Part shown: positions 14,701 to 15,432 of the stretch, in pieces
How the letters are laid out: each line of letters opens with the position of its first letter
Position numbering within the stretch: position 1 is the first letter of the stretch
Origin: an uncultured Senegalimassilia sp.
Lineage (GTDB): Bacteria; Actinomycetota; Coriobacteriia; Coriobacteriales; Eggerthellaceae
Assembly: GCA_934661765.1 (NCBI GenBank)
Contig: CAKUJT010000057.1
Coordinates: 1 to 15,432, forward strand
Reading direction: 5' to 3'
Length of the DNA stretch: 15,432 bases
The notes under the pieces: model-generated
What the model was told of the DNA's origin: nothing
Seen by the model: the letters and a program-made list of their open reading frames with translations, nothing else
Databases searched by the model: none
Translations under genes and position numbers: made by a program

Positions 14701-15432
14701 TCCCGCGGTGAGGCCGTACGAGCCCGAGCGGGGCAAGCCTTACGAGGGTGCGCGGGCGGGCATGTTCAGCTATTCTTCCATCGCCGAGGACGACGAAGGG
14801 TTTGCCGACTTCTCCGTGGAAGATGCGGCCGACGATGCCGCCAGCGCTTCCTTGGGTGCGCGCGATGCCGATGCTGCTACGAGCTTGGGAACGGCGTTTC
14901 ATCGCTTGGCGCAGCTGGCTGCCTTGGCTTGGCAGCCGAGTTGCGCTCTTGAGCGCCCGGATGCTGCGCGCCAGCAGGCGCTGGAGCGTACGTGCGGGCT
15001 TTCCGTCGAGCAGCGCGATCGCTTGGATGCGGCGCTTGAGCGGTGGTTCGCCAGCGACATAGCGTCGCGCATGGGCGCATGCGAAAGCGTGAGCCCCGAG
15101 GCGCCGTTCCTTGTCCGCGTGGGCGGCCCTTGCGATGCGGCCTACCTTGAGGGCGAGATCGACCTTTTGGGGTGCGTTGCCCCCGCCGGCACGCGCGAGC
15201 AGCCGGCCGGCAGCGCGTTGGTGGTGGACTACAAGACCGGCGGCTCGCCTGCCGAAACCGCCGAGCAGCTGCATGAGAAGCACTTGCTGCAGGCAACGTG
15301 CTATGCGTATGCGGTGCTGTCGGAGGGATATGCGCAGGTGGAGTGCGTGTTCGTACGCGTCGAGCAGGACCGCGCCGATGCGCCGGGGCAGCCGCAGACG
15401 GTGTCGTATCGTTTTGATGCGGCCGATGCCGA
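11753..15432 (+). CDS. addA: AddA-type UvrD-family helicase with RecB-like nuclease (3' end outside window)
   Basis: Motor and second nuclease of the AddAB complex; 1226 codons are visible and the stop codon is beyond the right edge. ATG at 11753 has AAAGGAGGGG about 6 bases upstream, overlapping the addB stop region. Helicase motifs in order are Walker A AGAGSGKT (22-29, K28), the TxSTIHG region, Walker B VDEFQDT (360-366), motif III VGDAQQSIYRFRGAD (388-402), motif V TVHASKGLEF (731-740) and motif VI LLYVALTRAK (837-846). A Gly-rich linker at about 920-970 leads to the nuclease domain, with H1050 (GTAFHRL), D1137 (GEIDLL), D1159 and K1161 (VVDYKTG). The D1137-D1159 spacing is longer than usual, owing to an inserted Ala/Gly-rich loop. 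All key residues are present, so both ATPase and nuclease should be active. AddA proteins are about 1200 residues, so only a short tail is likely missing. Confidence 0.93.
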   Translation, partial: MALTIGQEKCVNTLDKPLAVSAGAGSGKTFTLTRRIVHALESGYLTDIDQVLAITFTSKAAGEIKSRVKGALLAGGMTEQALKTDEAWISTIHGMCSRILRAHALELGLDPAFKVADEATVKTLLDASLEEVLGGRDDLVTVAEGVSPERLDALFASFDVHPAGPRTASVEGMVRQLVEAASAHPDGMASVVAPPEAPGAIKLLAQLADVAETAYALADGVKPGSTRDKFLAATQDALEGARELIGRGSDGLTYRRVLSAMNGFPVPGRNFGKNTPYGEQAAELAEQYCAIAAQARCGLVQEQLATLIDVAKSVADAFARRKREAGLLDNNDLLAFASRAFRDHPAIQAAYADRFKLVMVDEFQDTDQLQVDMIKRMAGEGFSRMCTVGDAQQSIYRFRGADVSVYRRHLEDVRRCNPEGIIELPDNFRSHGDVLALCDRIFEQPQVFGAEFMSLAPGREESKVKRPFLPDGPRVQVQVTVTPSRGVASADAAAVAARRVAKSFSEFAAAGHRPGDMVVLLGGMGRANVYAEALRAEGLPCVVAGGSIFNRAPEVALMVRLAQAIANPKWTTALFEVLSSELFALSADDLLELSTGMDEERGIPRRRAFDQGFRHIERKVAAGRAVSPALAACASLMRRASEQVGNVALADIMQGIVADSGWLARLEAAGPEGLARAGNVYKAIRMAHDIEAAGGMGPAGVAEELALRVELAKEAPGALSAEGGDFVRIMTVHASKGLEFPIVAVAELRDDAARSQALECCSIEGRTYVSLDGGHVLERLKEKTSSLVAKSGSYQPFCEFDDEELAAMVSRSQLPADRRAAIKLHEGRGEAAESRRLLYVALTRAKEALVMSMRGKSSKVDATGLSKSCWGDVQSALVGECCVFEPGVSVFDFGGQRPARVECVHLTPAAVEELLGTSGAAGGTTEGLPSRIDGGVRADGPAVGGSCADGFAVDDGPGVGGPGIGEAAAGGCLAGGKPGTIALPAVRPYEPERGKPYEGARAGMFSYSSIAEDDEGFADFSVEDAADDAASASLGARDADAATSLGTAFHRLAQLAALAWQPSCALERPDAARQQALERTCGLSVEQRDRLDAALERWFASDIASRMGACESVSPEAPFLVRVGGPCDAAYLEGEIDLLGCVAPAGTREQPAGSALVVDYKTGGSPAETAEQLHEKHLLQATCYAYAVLSEGYAQVECVFVRVEQDRADAPGQPQTVSYRFDAADA
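14561..14647 (+). repeat. Gly-rich repeat expansion in the addA linker
   Basis: A degenerate 30-base repeat (14561-14590 and 14591-14620, 20 of 30 identical, both centred on GCCGATGG and TGCGGTCG) runs into a tandem 15-base repeat (14618-14632 and 14633-14647, 13 of 15 identical). All units are whole codons; the last pair encodes GPGVG and GPGIG. The block lies between the helicase and nuclease domains. Confidence 0.7.

Noticed and set aside
11948..15283. Open frame of 1111 codons on the minus strand opposite addA
   Set aside because: It is entirely antisense to a gene with intact helicase and nuclease motifs. Its translation is rich in Arg, His, Ala and Gly with no recognisable domain, as expected from the mirror frame of GC-rich codons.
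1..15432. Search for CRISPR repeats, tRNA, rRNA, insertion sequences, attachment sites or defence genes
   Set aside because: I saw no regularly spaced repeats, tRNA-like cloverleaf ends, transposase motifs or integrase motifs. AddAB could be mistaken for a phage-defence helicase-nuclease, but the motif order and the addB-addA arrangement fit the housekeeping repair complex.

Overview
The window reads as chromosomal DNA from a high-GC, strictly anaerobic Gram-positive bacterium. An actinobacterium of the Coriobacteriia, probably Eggerthellaceae, is the best guess. The reasons are C/G-ending codons nearly everywhere, a Tat-exported lipoprotein, a single-chain pyruvate:ferredoxin oxidoreductase for pyruvate oxidation, and an AddAB-type rather than RecBCD recombination nuclease. 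The genus is inferred from general gene content; no database search was possible.

Left part (1-4343, all minus strand): a peptide/nickel-type ABC importer cluster. In transcription order it holds a Tat-signal lipoprotein binding protein (4343-2730), a strong hairpin terminator (2673-2701), a good promoter (2658-2634), a cytosolic SGNH/GDSL hydrolase with a Cys4 tail (2595-1693), a promoter-like element with a 9-bp inverted repeat (1599-1647), the DppB-type permease (1550-594) and the DppC-type permease (590 to beyond the left edge). The ATPase genes presumably follow outside the window. The hydrolase between binding protein and permeases suggests that the imported molecule is de-esterified or deacetylated after uptake. 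That is inference.

Middle (4344-8445): a 424-base divergent control region with several dyads and three copies of GCTTGCCG (two direct, one inverted). It is followed on the plus strand by a complete 1177-residue nifJ-type pyruvate:ferredoxin oxidoreductase. This enzyme couples pyruvate and CoA to acetyl-CoA, CO2 and reduced ferredoxin. It has its own extended -10 promoter, a leader hairpin next to the ribosome binding site and a textbook terminator.

Right part (8446-15432, plus strand): an addB-addA pair with a 2-base gap, encoding the helicase-nuclease that processes double-strand breaks. AddB has the iron-sulfur nuclease but no N-terminal Walker A motif. AddA has all the main UvrD-type helicase motifs plus its own nuclease, and it runs off the right edge. 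Both proteins carry low-complexity linkers with in-frame repeat expansions. A compact hairpin precedes addB.

No tRNA, rRNA, CRISPR array, insertion sequence, attachment site or prophage gene was seen. The window looks like ordinary core genome with a few regulatory and domain-level oddities, not a new defence or mobile system.
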